Source of the DNA: Cryobacterium sp. SO1
GTDB lineage: Bacteria > Actinomycetota > Actinomycetes > Actinomycetales > Microbacteriaceae
Assembly: GCF_004210215.2 (NCBI RefSeq)
Contig: NZ_CP067394.1
Location: 186,001-250,000 of the forward strand
Direction: 5' to 3'
Length of the DNA: 64,000 bases
Notes under the pieces: model-generated
What the model was told of the DNA's origin: nothing
Databases searched by the model: none
Seen by the model: the letters and a program-made list of their open reading frames with translations, nothing else
Position numbers and translations under genes: made by a program
Part shown: piece by piece, positions 42,705 through 52,083 of the stretch
How positions within the stretch are numbered: the first letter of the stretch is position 1
How the letters are laid out: the number at the start of each line of letters is the position of its first letter

Positions 42705-44361
42705 CCACATCGACTCCGCTCCGGCGCCCTCCGGCGACGGCATCAGCCAACCCAAGCTCGGCTTCACCGGCACCCTGCGCTGGTTCTGGCGCCAGCTCAC
42801 CAGCATGCGCACCGCCCTGTTCCTACTGCTGCTGCTTGCCATCGCGGCGGTGCCCGGTTCGCTGGTGCCCCAGCGCAGCTCCGACCCGAACGGCGTCACC
42901 CAGTACTTCGCCGACAACCCCGACCTCGCGCCGATCCTCGACAACATCCAGGCGTTCGACGTATACGCGTCGGCCTGGTTTTCCTCTATCTATCTGCTGC
43001 TGTTCGTCTCGCTGATCGGCTGCGTGATCCCGCGCACCAAGCACCACCTGCAGGCGCTGCGCGCCCAGCCGCCGAAGACCCCGGCGCGGCTTGCTCGACT
43101 GGCCGGCTTCACCACCCGCACCGCCCCCGCGGGCACGGACGCGGCCGCCGCCGTCGTGTCCGCTCGCACCCTGCTCAAACAGGGCCGCTACCGGGTGGCC
43201 CTGTTCGACGGCCCGGAGGAGTTCTCCGCCTCGGCCGAGCGCGGCTACCTGCGCGAGACCGGCAACCTGGTCTTCCACTCCGCCCTGGTGGGCTTGCTCG
43301 TGGTCGTCGGCTTCGGCAGCGGCTTCGGTTTCAGTGGGCAACGGGTGCTCGTGGAGGGCCAGACCTTTGTGAACACGCTGCTGGCCTACGACTCGTTCAA
43401 CCCCGGACGGTTCTTCAACGACACCGAACTCGACCCGTACACGCTCACCCTTGACGACTTCGAGGTGAGCTACGAGACCGCGAACCTCGAGGCGTTCGGC
43501 CAGCCCGTTGACTTCACCGCCGGCGTCACGGTGACCCCGCGCGGCGGCGACGCGAAGGACGGCGCGGTACGGGTCAACGACCCGCTGCGCACTGGCGGCA
43601 CCAGCATCTACCTGCTCGGCAACGGCTATGCGCCCACCATCACCGTCAAGGACCCGGAGGGCACCGTGGTGTTCACCGACTCCGTGCCGTTCCTGCCGCA
43701 GGACGCCGACCTCACGTCGCTGGGCATCGTGAAGGTGCCGGACGGCCTGGCCGATCAGGTGGGCTTGGTCGGTTTCTTCTATCCGACCCAGGATGAGACC
43801 ACCACCGGCTCCTACTTCTCCAGCTTCCCCGACCTGGAGTACCCGGTGCTCACCCTCAACGTGTACGCGGGCGACCTGGGGCTCGACGACGGTGTGCCCA
43901 CCTCGGTCTACGCCCTCGACACCGACACCATGGAGCCGCTGGCCACCCGCACCAGCGACATCAAGCCGTTGGAGCTGAAACCCGGCCAGACGCAGGAGCT
44001 GCCGAACGGGTTGGGCTCGGTGACCTTCGAGAACGCCTCTCCGGACGCCGCCGCGGGGGACTACTCGGGTTCGGTGCCCCGGTTCGCCTCCTTCGACATC
44101 CACCACGACCCCACCCAGGGCTGGGTGCTCCTGTTCGCTGTGCTGGTGCTCGGTGGGCTCCTCACGTCGCTGTTCGTGCCCCGCCGCCGGCTCTGGGTGA
44201 AGGCCGTCGAGCAGGCGGATGGGTCGGTGCGCCTCGAATACGCCGGCCTCGCCCGCGGTGAGGACCCCGGCCTGGAGTCAGCGGTGACCGCTCTCGCCGA
44301 CCGGCATGCGGCTGTGCTGGAACGTTCAGCCTCGGTCGTTAAACCCGTCGAACCCGCTTAG
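42688..44361 (+). CDS. resB: ResB/Ccs1 cytochrome c synthase subunit
   Basis: A 557-residue membrane protein of cytochrome c system II that works with CcsB to export haem and attach it. The conserved start LTSMRTALFLLLLLAIAAVPGSLVPQR is followed by two close membrane segments, a third at ~185-205 and a last at ~460. A large extracytoplasmic domain lies between (starting near VLVEGQTFVNTLLAYDSF). The ATG at 42688 overlaps ccdA; an in-frame TTG at 42679 is possible. The ccsB promoter overlaps its stop. Confidence 0.93.
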   Translation: MSRPSDHIDSAPAPSGDGISQPKLGFTGTLRWFWRQLTSMRTALFLLLLLAIAAVPGSLVPQRSSDPNGVTQYFADNPDLAPILDNIQAFDVYASAWFSSIYLLLFVSLIGCVIPRTKHHLQALRAQPPKTPARLARLAGFTTRTAPAGTDAAAAVVSARTLLKQGRYRVALFDGPEEFSASAERGYLRETGNLVFHSALVGLLVVVGFGSGFGFSGQRVLVEGQTFVNTLLAYDSFNPGRFFNDTELDPYTLTLDDFEVSYETANLEAFGQPVDFTAGVTVTPRGGDAKDGAVRVNDPLRTGGTSIYLLGNGYAPTITVKDPEGTVVFTDSVPFLPQDADLTSLGIVKVPDGLADQVGLVGFFYPTQDETTTGSYFSSFPDLEYPVLTLNVYAGDLGLDDGVPTSVYALDTDTMEPLATRTSDIKPLELKPGQTQELPNGLGSVTFENASPDAAAGDYSGSVPRFASFDIHHDPTQGWVLLFAVLVLGGLLTSLFVPRRRLWVKAVEQADGSVRLEYAGLARGEDPGLESAVTALADRHAAVLERSASVVKPVEPA

Positions 44362-44370
44362 GCTGTAAAG

Positions 44371-45369
44371 GTGAATGTGAACGAGCTCTCGATCCTCAGC
44401 CTGTACTCGGCCATGGCCGTCTATGCGCTGGCGTTCATCGCCTTCGCGATCGACCTGTCCAAGCGCAGCGCCGCCGTGGATTCGGCCGAGCGGCCCGCCG
44501 CTGCCGCTGACAAAGCCTCGGTGGCCGGCGCGGTTGCCGCGGGTGGCAGCACCACGACGCTCACCCGCATCAGTGCCCGGATCGCCAACGACGCGGCGAC
44601 CCCGTACGGCCGCTCCGCCAGCCTGCGCGTCGGCGTCTCGCTCCTCGTCCTGGCTTGGGCACTGCACCTGGTGGCCGCGGTGCTCCGCGGCATCGCCGCC
44701 GAGCGGGTGCCGTGGGCCAACATGTACGAGTTCGCGATGACCGGCACCCTGCTGATCGTCACGGTGTTCCTCATCGTCCTCACCCGCACCGACCTGCGGT
44801 TCCTCGGCACCTTCGTCAGCGGGCTGATCCTGATCCTGCTCGGCATCGGCGCCCTACAGTACTACGTGGAGGTGGCCCCGCTGCCGCCGGCGTTGCAGTC
44901 GGTGTGGCTCGTCATCCACGTGTTCGTGGCGTCGCTGGGCACCGGGTTCTTCGCGCTGGGCTTCGCGCTCTCGTTCGTGCAGCTGCTGCAGGCACGCCGC
45001 GAGGAGCGCGTCGGTACCGCCAAGCCCGGCCGGCTCAAATTCCTGCAGACGCTGCCGTCGGCGTTCACCCTGGAGAACCTGGCTTACAGAGTCAACATCA
45101 TCGGCTTCATCCTCTGGACCTTCACCCTGATGGCCGGGTCGATCTGGGCGGAACGCGCCTGGGGCCGATACTGGGGCTGGGACACCAAAGAGGTTTGGAC
45201 CTTCATCATCTGGGTGATCTACGCGGGGTACATCCACGCGCGGGCCACCCGCGGCTGGCGCGGATCGCGCTCCGCCTGGCTGGCCATCATCGGCTTCGCC
45301 GCGGTGATGTTCAACTTCGGCATCGTGAACGTCTTCTTCAAGGGCCTGCACGCCTACTCCGGCCTGTAG
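44371..45369 (+). CDS. ccsB: CcsB/CcsA haem-handling cytochrome c synthase subunit
   Basis: A 332-residue polytopic protein. The tryptophan-rich haem motif WAERAWGRYWGWDTKEVWTFIIW and the histidines of the flanking segments (WALHLVAAVL, VIHVFVASLG, GYIHARATRGW) define the family. With ResB it forms the synthase. TAGGCT (44359-44364) overlaps the resB stop and lies six bases before the GTG, suggesting an internal leaderless promoter as well as readthrough. Confidence 0.94.
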   Translation: MNVNELSILSLYSAMAVYALAFIAFAIDLSKRSAAVDSAERPAAAADKASVAGAVAAGGSTTTLTRISARIANDAATPYGRSASLRVGVSLLVLAWALHLVAAVLRGIAAERVPWANMYEFAMTGTLLIVTVFLIVLTRTDLRFLGTFVSGLILILLGIGALQYYVEVAPLPPALQSVWLVIHVFVASLGTGFFALGFALSFVQLLQARREERVGTAKPGRLKFLQTLPSAFTLENLAYRVNIIGFILWTFTLMAGSIWAERAWGRYWGWDTKEVWTFIIWVIYAGYIHARATRGWRGSRSAWLAIIGFAAVMFNFGIVNVFFKGLHAYSGL

Positions 45370-45419
45370 CCGCTCGCCCGGCGCTGTCGGGTGACCCTCT
45401 CGGGCGATGCGCGGGTGCA

Positions 45420-45459
45420 GCGCCGTTATGCGGCTGGCGCGCCATCCGCATAACGGCGC
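45420..45459. terminator. Hairpin between ccsB and menC
   Basis: Perfect arms GCGCCGTTATGCGG (45420-45433) and CCGCATAACGGCGC (45446-45459). It lies between two convergent genes and may terminate both; no T run, so it may instead belong to a repeat family. Confidence 0.6.
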
Positions 45460-45520
45460 CGTGCCCGCACAGCTCCAGATCCCTCACGCGCAGAGCAGCG
45501 CGCGGGGCTCCGGCCGCGGG

Positions 45521-46501
45521 TCAGCCGGCGAGCAGCGCGTGCACGCGGGTGATCCGGGCGAGCCACCAGTCGCGGCGCTCGGGGCCGGCGGCGTACGTGT
45601 CGAGCAGGTCGGCATCCGGCACCACCCGGCGAACGGGGATGCTGCCATCGACCGGCAGCAGCGGCTCGCGGGTGACATCCGCGGCCAGCAGCGACGCCGT
45701 GGCCAGCCCGCAGTCGTAGTCGAGCTCGGGGAGGGCGGCGGCGAGGAACGCGCCCATGGAGATGCCGACCGAGGTGTCGAGGGCGCTGGAGACGATGAGC
45801 GGCAGGCCGGTCTCGGCCTGAATCGCGAGGACCGCGCGGATGCCGCCGAGCGGTTGCACCTTGACCACCAGGAGGTCCGCGGCGCCGGCGCGGGACACCA
45901 GCAGGGGGTCGGATTCCTTGCGCACACTCTCGTCGGCCGCGATCGGCAGGTCGAGGTAGTCGGTGCGACGACGGATCTCGGCGAGTTCGTCGATCGACGC
46001 GCACGGCTGCTCGACGTACTCGAGGTCGAACTCGGCTAGGGCGTGGATCGCGTGCTCAGCCTCGTCGAGGTTCCAGAGCCCGTTCGCGTCCACCCGGATT
46101 CGCCCCTCGGCGCCGAGGGCCTTGCGCACCGCGCGCACCCGCTCCACGTCTTCGGCGAGGGTCTGGCCGGGATCGGCCACCTTGACCTTGGCGGTGCGGC
46201 AGCCGGGGAACCTGGCCAGCAGCCCAGGAACGTCCGCCGCGTCGATCGCGGGAACCGTCGCATTCACCGGGATCCGGTCGCGCTTGATCGCCGGGGTCTC
46301 TTCCCAACCGAACTCCAGGGCGGCGCGCAGCCAGGCCGCGGCCTCCTCGTCGTCGTACTCCGCGAAGGGGGAGAACTCGGTCCAGCCCGCCGGCCCCTCG
46401 ATCAGCACGGCCTCGCGGCTGGTAAGGCCGCGGAAACCGGTGACGAGGGGTAGGTCGACCACGCGGGCGGTGGCGAGCACGTCGTGCAGCGAAGGGAGCA
46501 T
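45521..46501 (-). CDS. menC: o-Succinylbenzoate synthase
   Basis: A 326-residue enolase-superfamily enzyme that dehydrates SHCHC to o-succinylbenzoate in menaquinone synthesis. TAKVKVADP contains the catalytic KxK lysine. RIRVDANGLWNLDEA supplies the first metal aspartate, LEYVEQPCASIDELAEI a glutamate, and IAADESV the third. LLVVKVQPLGGI has the second lysine. CACACT lies six bases before the ATG on the minus strand. It is convergent with ccsB. Confidence 0.94.
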   Translation of the reverse strand: MLPSLHDVLATARVVDLPLVTGFRGLTSREAVLIEGPAGWTEFSPFAEYDDEEAAAWLRAALEFGWEETPAIKRDRIPVNATVPAIDAADVPGLLARFPGCRTAKVKVADPGQTLAEDVERVRAVRKALGAEGRIRVDANGLWNLDEAEHAIHALAEFDLEYVEQPCASIDELAEIRRRTDYLDLPIAADESVRKESDPLLVSRAGAADLLVVKVQPLGGIRAVLAIQAETGLPLIVSSALDTSVGISMGAFLAAALPELDYDCGLATASLLAADVTREPLLPVDGSIPVRRVVPDADLLDTYAAGPERRDWWLARITRVHALLAG

Positions 46502-46543
46502 GGCTCTAGTGTGCCAGCATCCGCGGGTCCGGCCCCGACCGGG

Positions 46544-46807
46544 TCATTCGGTCGAGTCGGCGATGAAGGTCTGCTCGTGGCTCAGCACGACCTCGGGGCC
46601 GTCAGGCTGCACGTCCACGATGGCGATCGCGGTACCGGGGGAGATCAGCAGGTAGGCATCCTGGTACCGGCCGGCACCGCTGTTCACCCGCAGCCAGGCG
46701 GGAACGCCCGACGTCACCGAAGCGGTGATCTCGGCACGCAACGACTCGATGGTGCGGTCGCCGATGGTGTAGGGCTTGCTGCCGTAGACGATGTCGATGC
46801 GGCTCAC
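46544..46807 (-). CDS. Small actinobacterial hypothetical protein
   Basis: An 87-residue protein: RIDIVYGSKPYTIGDRTIESLRAEI, then GVPAWLRVNSG, AYLLISPGTAIAIVDV. The pattern suggests a beta-sandwich or DUF-type domain conserved beside DUF7882 genes. The start overlaps the upstream gene by four bases (ATGA), so they form a pair. No function can be given. Confidence 0.75.
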   Translation of the reverse strand: MSRIDIVYGSKPYTIGDRTIESLRAEITASVTSGVPAWLRVNSGAGRYQDAYLLISPGTAIAIVDVQPDGPEVVLSHEQTFIADSTE

Positions 46808-47136
46808 GAGTCATCCCTCCCGTTCGACGTGGTGCCGAGGCGGTGCGGCTCCGGAACAATCTGCAGGCCGCCGGACGAGTTCGCGGTCAGCATCAGCGCC
46901 TCGATCCAGTCCCGGTTGAGGCTGGGCGACCGGCCGCCGAAGTACTTGTACGCCAACGGGATGCTCGGATGCATCCAGATGGTGCTCCGGCCGTCACCGC
47001 CCTGAGGATCGTCACGCCAGGTGAAATAGAAGCACTCACCCCGGCGTAGCTTGGCACCGATCACCACTTGGATGTGCGCGAGCACCCGATCATCGAAATC
47101 CGCCGTGAGGCTTGAATCGTACGTCAGCTTGCCCAT
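46804..47136 (-). CDS. DUF7882-family protein
   Basis: A 110-residue protein of a Microbacteriaceae-type family, recalled as DUF7882. Landmarks are FDDRVLAHIQVVIGAKLRRGE, FTWRDDPQGGDGRSTIWMHPSIPLAYKYFGG and LNRDWIEALMLTANSSGGLQI. Some database entries link it to DNA-ligase annotations, which the sequence here does not support. GGAG lies upstream of the ATG. It is coupled to the 87-residue gene. Confidence 0.8.
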   Translation of the reverse strand: MGKLTYDSSLTADFDDRVLAHIQVVIGAKLRRGECFYFTWRDDPQGGDGRSTIWMHPSIPLAYKYFGGRSPSLNRDWIEALMLTANSSGGLQIVPEPHRLGTTSNGRDDS

Positions 47137-47187
47137 TGCACCACTCCGTTGATAGGGGTTGGTGTTACGCTACGCCGGTTTCGGCCT

Positions 47188-48258
47188 CTAGTCCCTGAGA
47201 TATCGTTCGAGTCGTGGCACCTTTAGGAGGGCCAGAGCGCGCTTCTCGATCTGCCGCACCCGCTCCCGGGTGACACCTTGGATCACCGCGATCTGGTCGA
47301 GGGTTCGCGGCTCTTCACCGGTCAAGCCGAACCTGGCCGTGAGGATGGAGCGTTCCCGGTCGGGCAGGGCGTCGAGATAGAACGTGATGTCGGCCGCCCG
47401 CAGCGTGATCGTGGCGCACTCATCGGGCTGGGGCAGGTCATCATCGATGATCAGCTCGGCGATATCGCCGATGCCGTCGCCGACAGGAGCGTGCAGCGAA
47501 ATGGGCTCGTTGTCATACTGCAGCAGGCGGGACACATCGCGCACCGCGATCTGCGACAGCTCGGCGATCTCCTTGAGCGTCGGTTCCCGGTCGAGGGTGC
47601 TGGTGAGGTCACGGCGGATGCGCTTGATCTTGTTGAGCTTCTCGGCGGTGTGCACCGGGATGCGGATCATGCGCGACTTGTCGGCCATGCCGCGGTGGAT
47701 CGCCTGGCGGATCCACCAGGTCGCGTAGGTGGAGAACTTGAAGCCGGTCATGAAGTCGTATTTCTCCACTGCCCGCACCAGACCGATATTGCCGTCCTGC
47801 ACCAGATCCATGATCGGTACGCCACGGCCCGAGTAGTGCTTGGCGATGCTCACGACGAGACGCAGGTTGGCCTCGATGAAGTGGTTCTTCGCGCGCCGGC
47901 CCTCGAAGACCAGGGTCATCAGCTCGCGCCTGAACTCGGGGTTCACCGGGTCTCCCTCGGCGTCGGCCCGGTTGACCTTCTCGTCGGCGAACAGGCCCAC
48001 CTCAATCTTGCGGGCCAGATTCACCTCGTCCTCTGCCGAGAGCAGCGGACCCTTGCCGATGCGGCGCAGGTAGTCGCCGAAGGCATCCGTGGACGCCCGG
48101 CTGTACCGGGAGGTGGCGGCGGCGCTGGCAGCGGCCGACGGCGAGTACGACGATGAAATGGACTCGGTGGGCGGCGCGGGGGGGGTCTGCACGGCCTTCT
48201 GGGTGGCCCGAGTCTTCTGGGTGGTTCGAGTCGTTGGCGTCTGGACGATGGTTGTCAT
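47188..48258 (-). CDS. Group 2 sigma-70 factor (SigB/HrdB-like)
   Basis: A 356-residue RNA polymerase sigma factor. A Thr/Gln-rich N-terminus lacks the acidic region 1.1. Region 1.2 is DAFGDYLRRIGKGPLLSAEDEVNLA. Region 2 is NLRLVVSIAKHYSGRGVPIMDLVQDGNIGLVRAVEKYD ... TYATWWIRQAI. Region 3 follows, and region 4 is LPDRERSILTARFGLTG ... VTRERVRQIEKRAL. Full regions 2-4 mean it can read ordinary -10/-35 promoters. Absence of region 1.1 suggests a stress or growth-phase group 2 factor rather than the main sigma. The ATG overlaps the upstream small gene. Confidence 0.92.
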   Translation of the reverse strand: MTTIVQTPTTRTTQKTRATQKAVQTPPAPPTESISSSYSPSAAASAAATSRYSRASTDAFGDYLRRIGKGPLLSAEDEVNLARKIEVGLFADEKVNRADAEGDPVNPEFRRELMTLVFEGRRAKNHFIEANLRLVVSIAKHYSGRGVPIMDLVQDGNIGLVRAVEKYDFMTGFKFSTYATWWIRQAIHRGMADKSRMIRIPVHTAEKLNKIKRIRRDLTSTLDREPTLKEIAELSQIAVRDVSRLLQYDNEPISLHAPVGDGIGDIAELIIDDDLPQPDECATITLRAADITFYLDALPDRERSILTARFGLTGEEPRTLDQIAVIQGVTRERVRQIEKRALALLKVPRLERYLRD

Positions 48259-48608
48259 GCGAGGACCCCCCGGGTGAGAAGACTGGCTGTGGCGCGGTCA
48301 AAGGAAGTGAAGTAGGCACGTTCGCGCGGGCGACCGAGATTGGTCACCTCGAAGGCGCTTCCGACGATCTGGATGAAACCGAGCAGCGCGGTCGGGTCGT
48401 CATGCTCGATGGCATGATCCGCGACGCGCCATTCAGTGGGGGAGAGCTCGGTGATTTCAACGTCCGCAAGGTCAACGACTGTGTTTCCGGCGGTGCTGCT
48501 GGGGCTGACTATCGGGTTCTGAGCAAGAGCGGTGTGGGTTTCGGCGCTGATGACGGGTGCGTGTTCGGGTAACGCGGTGTCGGGTGCCGAGGGGCTGTTG
48601 TGAAACAT
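48255..48608 (-). CDS. Small hypothetical protein coupled to the sigma factor
   Basis: A 117-residue protein with a disordered N-terminal half and an ordered part ITELSPTEWRVADHAIEHDDPTALLGFIQIVGSAFEVTNL. It is not a recognised anti-sigma family and has no membrane segment. The stop overlaps the sigma ATG (ATGA), indicating co-translation. The ATG at 48608 follows GGAGGTGGTC. Confidence 0.72.
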   Translation of the reverse strand: MFHNSPSAPDTALPEHAPVISAETHTALAQNPIVSPSSTAGNTVVDLADVEITELSPTEWRVADHAIEHDDPTALLGFIQIVGSAFEVTNLGRPRERAYFTSFDRATASLLTRGVLA

Positions 48609-48771
48609 GACCACCTCCAGGTCTTTCGGGTGAGATAAGTACACTGCTCGGCATTACGCGCGTTCAAGGGGTTGACGGGGGCGCCGCCGAGAAGGTACAA
48701 CTGAAGAGCCCTCATGTCTCGTGTGAGCGGTCCCAGGTTTCATCCCCCCGCGTGCCTCCCATGCTGACGCG

Positions 48772-48777
48772 TAGGCT
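48772..48777 (+). promoter_or_regulatory. -10 box of the menB-menE promoter
   Basis: TAGGCT, six bases, then the menB ATG at 48784: a leaderless arrangement. Confidence 0.7.
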
Positions 48778-48783
48778 GATCCC

Positions 48784-49695
48784 ATGCCCGAACTGGTTTC
48801 AGAGATCTTCGACCCAACCCAGTGGCGTTCGGTGGCGGGCTTCGGCTCTCTCGCCGACATCACCTACCACCACGACCTCACCGGACGCATCGCCCGTGTG
48901 GCCTTCAACCGTCCAGAGGTGCGCAATGCCTTCCGGCCGCAAACCGTTGACGAGCTTTACGCCGCCCTCGAGGACGCCCGCACCAATCCGCACATCGGCG
49001 TGGTGCTGCTCACCGGCAACGGCCCGAGTCCTAGAGACGGCGGTTGGGCATTCTGCTCAGGCGGCGACCAGCGCATCCGCGGCCGGGACGGCTACAAGTA
49101 CGGCGAGGGCGAGACAGCCAGCGGCATCGACAAGGCCAGGGGCGGCCGCTTGCACATCCTGGAGGTGCAGCGTCTGATCCGCTTCATGCCCAAGGTTGTC
49201 ATCGCCGTGATCCCGGGCTGGGCGGCCGGCGGCGGGCACTCGTTGCACGTGGTCTGCGATCTCAGCATCGCCAGCGCAGAGCACGGCAGATTCAAGCAGA
49301 CGGATGCCGATGTCGGCTCCTTTGACGGCGGTTACGGCAGCGCATACTTCGCCCGCCAGGTCGGTCAGAAGGCAGCCAGGGAGGTCTTCTTCCTCGCCAG
49401 AGAGTACTCGGCCCAGCGCGCCCTGGAGATGGGTGCCATCAACGCGGTCGTGCCGCACGCCCAGCTGGAGAACGAGGCGCTGGACTGGGCGCGCACGATC
49501 CTGACCAAGTCGCCCACCGCCATCCGGATGCTCAAGTTCGCCTTCAACGCCGTCGACGACGGCATGGTCGGCCAGCAGGTCTTCGCGGGCGAGGCCACCC
49601 GACTGGCCTACGGCACCGACGAGGCCGTCGAGGGGCGCGACTCGTTCCTTCAGAAGCGCGAACCGGACTGGTCGCCCTACCCCTGGCAGTTCTAG
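48784..49695 (+). CDS. menB: 1,4-Dihydroxy-2-naphthoyl-CoA synthase
   Basis: A 303-residue crotonase-fold enzyme that cyclises o-succinylbenzoyl-CoA. RIARVAFNRPEVRNAFRPQTVDEL is the crotonase entry. FCSGGDQRIRGRDGYKY includes the oxyanion loop, PGWAAGGGHSLHVVCDLSIAS is the second, and DVGSFDGGYGSAYFARQVGQKAAREVFFL is specific to MenB. The end PDWSPYPWQF is the canonical C-terminus. menE follows after eight bases. Confidence 0.97.
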   Translation: MPELVSEIFDPTQWRSVAGFGSLADITYHHDLTGRIARVAFNRPEVRNAFRPQTVDELYAALEDARTNPHIGVVLLTGNGPSPRDGGWAFCSGGDQRIRGRDGYKYGEGETASGIDKARGGRLHILEVQRLIRFMPKVVIAVIPGWAAGGGHSLHVVCDLSIASAEHGRFKQTDADVGSFDGGYGSAYFARQVGQKAAREVFFLAREYSAQRALEMGAINAVVPHAQLENEALDWARTILTKSPTAIRMLKFAFNAVDDGMVGQQVFAGEATRLAYGTDEAVEGRDSFLQKREPDWSPYPWQF

Positions 49696-49703
49696 GCGCA
49701 TTC

Positions 49704-50843
49704 GTGAGGCCCGTTCGCGTCGTTCCCGTCGGCGATCCCCTGCGCGTGCTGGCTGAGTTGCGCCTGGCGCTCTCCGCCACCGATGAAGCGTTGTTGCCGG
49801 TGCCGGCGGGAGAAACCGGCACCGACCGCGAGAGTCTCGGACCGGTTCCGCGCCGCGTGGCCGTGGTGATCGAAACGTCCGGCTCGACGGCCGCGCCCAA
49901 ACGGGTGATGCTCAGCACAGACGCGCTGCTCGCCTCAGCGTCGGCGTCCAGCCTCGCCCTCGGCGGCGACGGCCAATGGCTGCTTGCCCTGCCGGCCCAC
50001 TACATCGCCGGGGTGCAGGTGCTCGTGCGGTCGATCGCGGCCGGCACGGAGCCCGTGCTGCTGCCGCCTGGGCACTTCGACCCGGCCGAATTCGCCGACT
50101 ACGCCGGCCGGCTCGTCGAGCCGCTGAGGTTCACCTCACTGGTTCCCGTGCAACTGGCGCGGCTGCTGGATGCGGCGGAGGTCGACCCGGCGATCCTGGC
50201 CGCGCTCAGGCGGTTCACCGGTATCCTCGTGGGCGGCCAGGCGGTCGCCCCCGCCCTGATCGACCGGGCCGAGCGGCTCCGGATCCGGGTGCTTCGCAGC
50301 TACGGTTCGTCGGAGACCGCCGGCGGGTGCGTGTACGACGGCGTGCCGATCGGCAACACCGTGGTGCGCGCCGTCGACGGCCACCTCGAGATCAGCGGGT
50401 CGGTGCTCGCCGACGGGTACCTCGACGATGAGGAGCGCACCCGCGAGATGTTCGTGGACGACCGGGGTGTGCGCTGGTACCGCACGGGCGACCTGGGTGT
50501 GGTTGCCGCGGACGGCACCGTGAGCGTCACCGGACGGGCCGACAACGTGATCATCTCCGGAGGGGAGAAGGTCTCCCTCGACGCCGTGGAGGCCCTGGTG
50601 CGCACGCTCCCGGGCCTGGGCAACGCCGTCGTGGTGCGCGCGAACGACCCGGTCTGGGGACAGGCCGCGGTGGTCGTGCTGGCCGCGGACCAGGCGCCGG
50701 CACTGGAGCCCGTGCGCTCCGCCGTGGCCGCCGAGCTCGGCCGCGCCGCCCGACCGGTCCGGATCGTGACGGTCGGGACCATCCCACTGCTGGCGTCCGG
50801 GAAGCCGGACCGGCACGCCGTGGAGCGGCTCGTGGGGCGCTGA
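49704..50843 (+). CDS. menE: o-Succinylbenzoate--CoA ligase
   Basis: A 379-residue, short ANL-family acyl-CoA synthetase. VVIETSGSTAAPKRVMLS is the ATP phosphate-binding loop. VLRSYGSSETAGGCVYDG is the adenine motif, and WYRTGDLGVVAADGTVSVTGRADNVIISGGEKVSLDAVE spans the hinge. GKPDRHAVERL holds the C-terminal lysine. It makes o-succinylbenzoyl-CoA for MenB. Length is typical of actinobacterial MenE. Confidence 0.94.
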   Translation: MRPVRVVPVGDPLRVLAELRLALSATDEALLPVPAGETGTDRESLGPVPRRVAVVIETSGSTAAPKRVMLSTDALLASASASSLALGGDGQWLLALPAHYIAGVQVLVRSIAAGTEPVLLPPGHFDPAEFADYAGRLVEPLRFTSLVPVQLARLLDAAEVDPAILAALRRFTGILVGGQAVAPALIDRAERLRIRVLRSYGSSETAGGCVYDGVPIGNTVVRAVDGHLEISGSVLADGYLDDEERTREMFVDDRGVRWYRTGDLGVVAADGTVSVTGRADNVIISGGEKVSLDAVEALVRTLPGLGNAVVVRANDPVWGQAAVVVLAADQAPALEPVRSAVAAELGRAARPVRIVTVGTIPLLASGKPDRHAVERLVGR

Positions 50844-50899
50844 ACCGCCCCACCGTGCCGGCCGGCGGGGCTCCTCGGCCGCCGCCCGGATGCGGCCAG

Positions 50900-50905
50900 T
50901 AGCAT
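50900..50905 (+). promoter_or_regulatory. -10 box of the menA promoter
   Basis: TAGCAT, six bases, then the GTG at 50912, predicting a leaderless menA transcript. Confidence 0.65.
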
Positions 50906-50911
50906 GAGGTC

Positions 50912-51952
50912 GTGGCACATGGAGCGCGGCCGAACGAGCCGAAACAACAGAAATCCCGTCAGACCAGCCCGACCGGTACCCGGAATCCGGCCTCTGGCGG
51001 GCCGAAGAACCCGGCGAAGTCGGGCAACCCGGCCCGTAAGAGCGGTGCGGTGACCGGCCCCGCCCGCAGCGAGCCGGCGAGCCTGGGCGACTGGATCTCC
51101 GGTGCGCGCCTGCGCACCCTGCCGCTGGCCATCGCGCCGGTGGCGCTGGGAACCGGAGCGGCGGTCGTTGCGGGCGGCGCCGGCGAGTTCCACTGGGTGC
51201 GGGCACTGCTCGCGCTGGTGGTGGCGGTCAGCCTGCAGATCGGCGTGAACTACGCCAACGACTATTCCGACGGCATCCGCGGCACCGACAACCACAGGGT
51301 CGGCCCGGCCCGGCTCACCGGCGGCGGAGCGGCTCAGCCCCGCGCCGTGCTGACCGTGGCGCTGGCCTTCTTCGCCGTCGCCGCCGTCGCCGGCCTGGTG
51401 CTCGTGATCCTGAGCCAGTTCTGGTGGCTGCTCGCGGTGGGCGCCCTGGCGATCGCGGCGGCCTGGTTCTACACGGGCGGCACGAAGCCGTACGGCTACC
51501 TGGGCCTGGGCGAGCTGTTCGTGTTCGTCTTCTTCGGCCTGGTGGCCACCGTCGGAACCACCTATGTGCAGGTGGGCACCGTCAACCTGGAGAGCTGGCT
51601 GAGCGCCGTGGCCATCGGGCTGATCGCGTGCGCCGTGCTGATGGTGAACAACCTGCGCGACATCAAGCCGGACAAGGTCGCCGGCAAGCGCACCCTCGCC
51701 GTCTGGATCGGCGCCCGCGCCTCCCGCGTCGTGTTCTGCGTGTTCCTGCTGGTGCCGTTCGTCATCGCGGGCTTCTTCGCGCTGTTCTACCCGCTGGCCT
51801 GGTTCACGTTCTTCGTGCTGCTGCTGGTGCTGCCGGCCTGCCTGATCGTGGCGACCGCGAAGACGGCGAAGGAACTGATCCTGGCGCTCAAGCTCACCAG
51901 CATGGCGGCGCTGCTCTACGGCATTTTGCTCGGGCTGGCGTTCGCGCTGTAA
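50912..51952 (+). CDS. menA: 1,4-Dihydroxy-2-naphthoate polyprenyltransferase
   Basis: A 346-residue UbiA-superfamily membrane enzyme that attaches the isoprenoid tail to DHNA. After a ~55-residue polar N-terminus come about eight segments. The first Asp-rich motif is [16 protein letters not shown] and the second is [23 protein letters not shown]; both bind Mg-diphosphate. It works with the polyprenyl synthase at 57659. Confidence 0.94.
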   Translation: MAHGARPNEPKQQKSRQTSPTGTRNPASGGPKNPAKSGNPARKSGAVTGPARSEPASLGDWISGARLRTLPLAIAPVALGTGAAVVAGGAGEFHWVRALLALVVAVSLQIGVNYANDYSDGIRGTDNHRVGPARLTGGGAAQPRAVLTVALAFFAVAAVAGLVLVILSQFWWLLAVGALAIAAAWFYTGGTKPYGYLGLGELFVFVFFGLVATVGTTYVQVGTVNLESWLSAVAIGLIACAVLMVNNLRDIKPDKVAGKRTLAVWIGARASRVVFCVFLLVPFVIAGFFALFYPLAWFTFFVLLLVLPACLIVATAKTAKELILALKLTSMAALLYGILLGLAFAL

Positions 51953-51958
51953 CCGGGC

Positions 51959-52022
51959 AACTATTGCCCGTTCGGACAAAAGGTCCCGGTGTGCCGGGCG
52001 CATTTGTCCGTTCTGGACACAG
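51959..52022. repeat. Intergenic palindromic element, copy 2
   Basis: Core CGGACAAAAGGTCCCGG-TGTG-CCGGGCGCATTTGTCCG (51973-52010), sharing the plan of the elements at 22497 and 55438. It lies between menA and DUF4229. Confidence 0.65.
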
Positions 52023-52083
52023 ATGGCGGAGCCTCAGGCGGCTCAGCGGATGGCTACGGCGCGCTGGGCTGCGGCGCGGAGGG

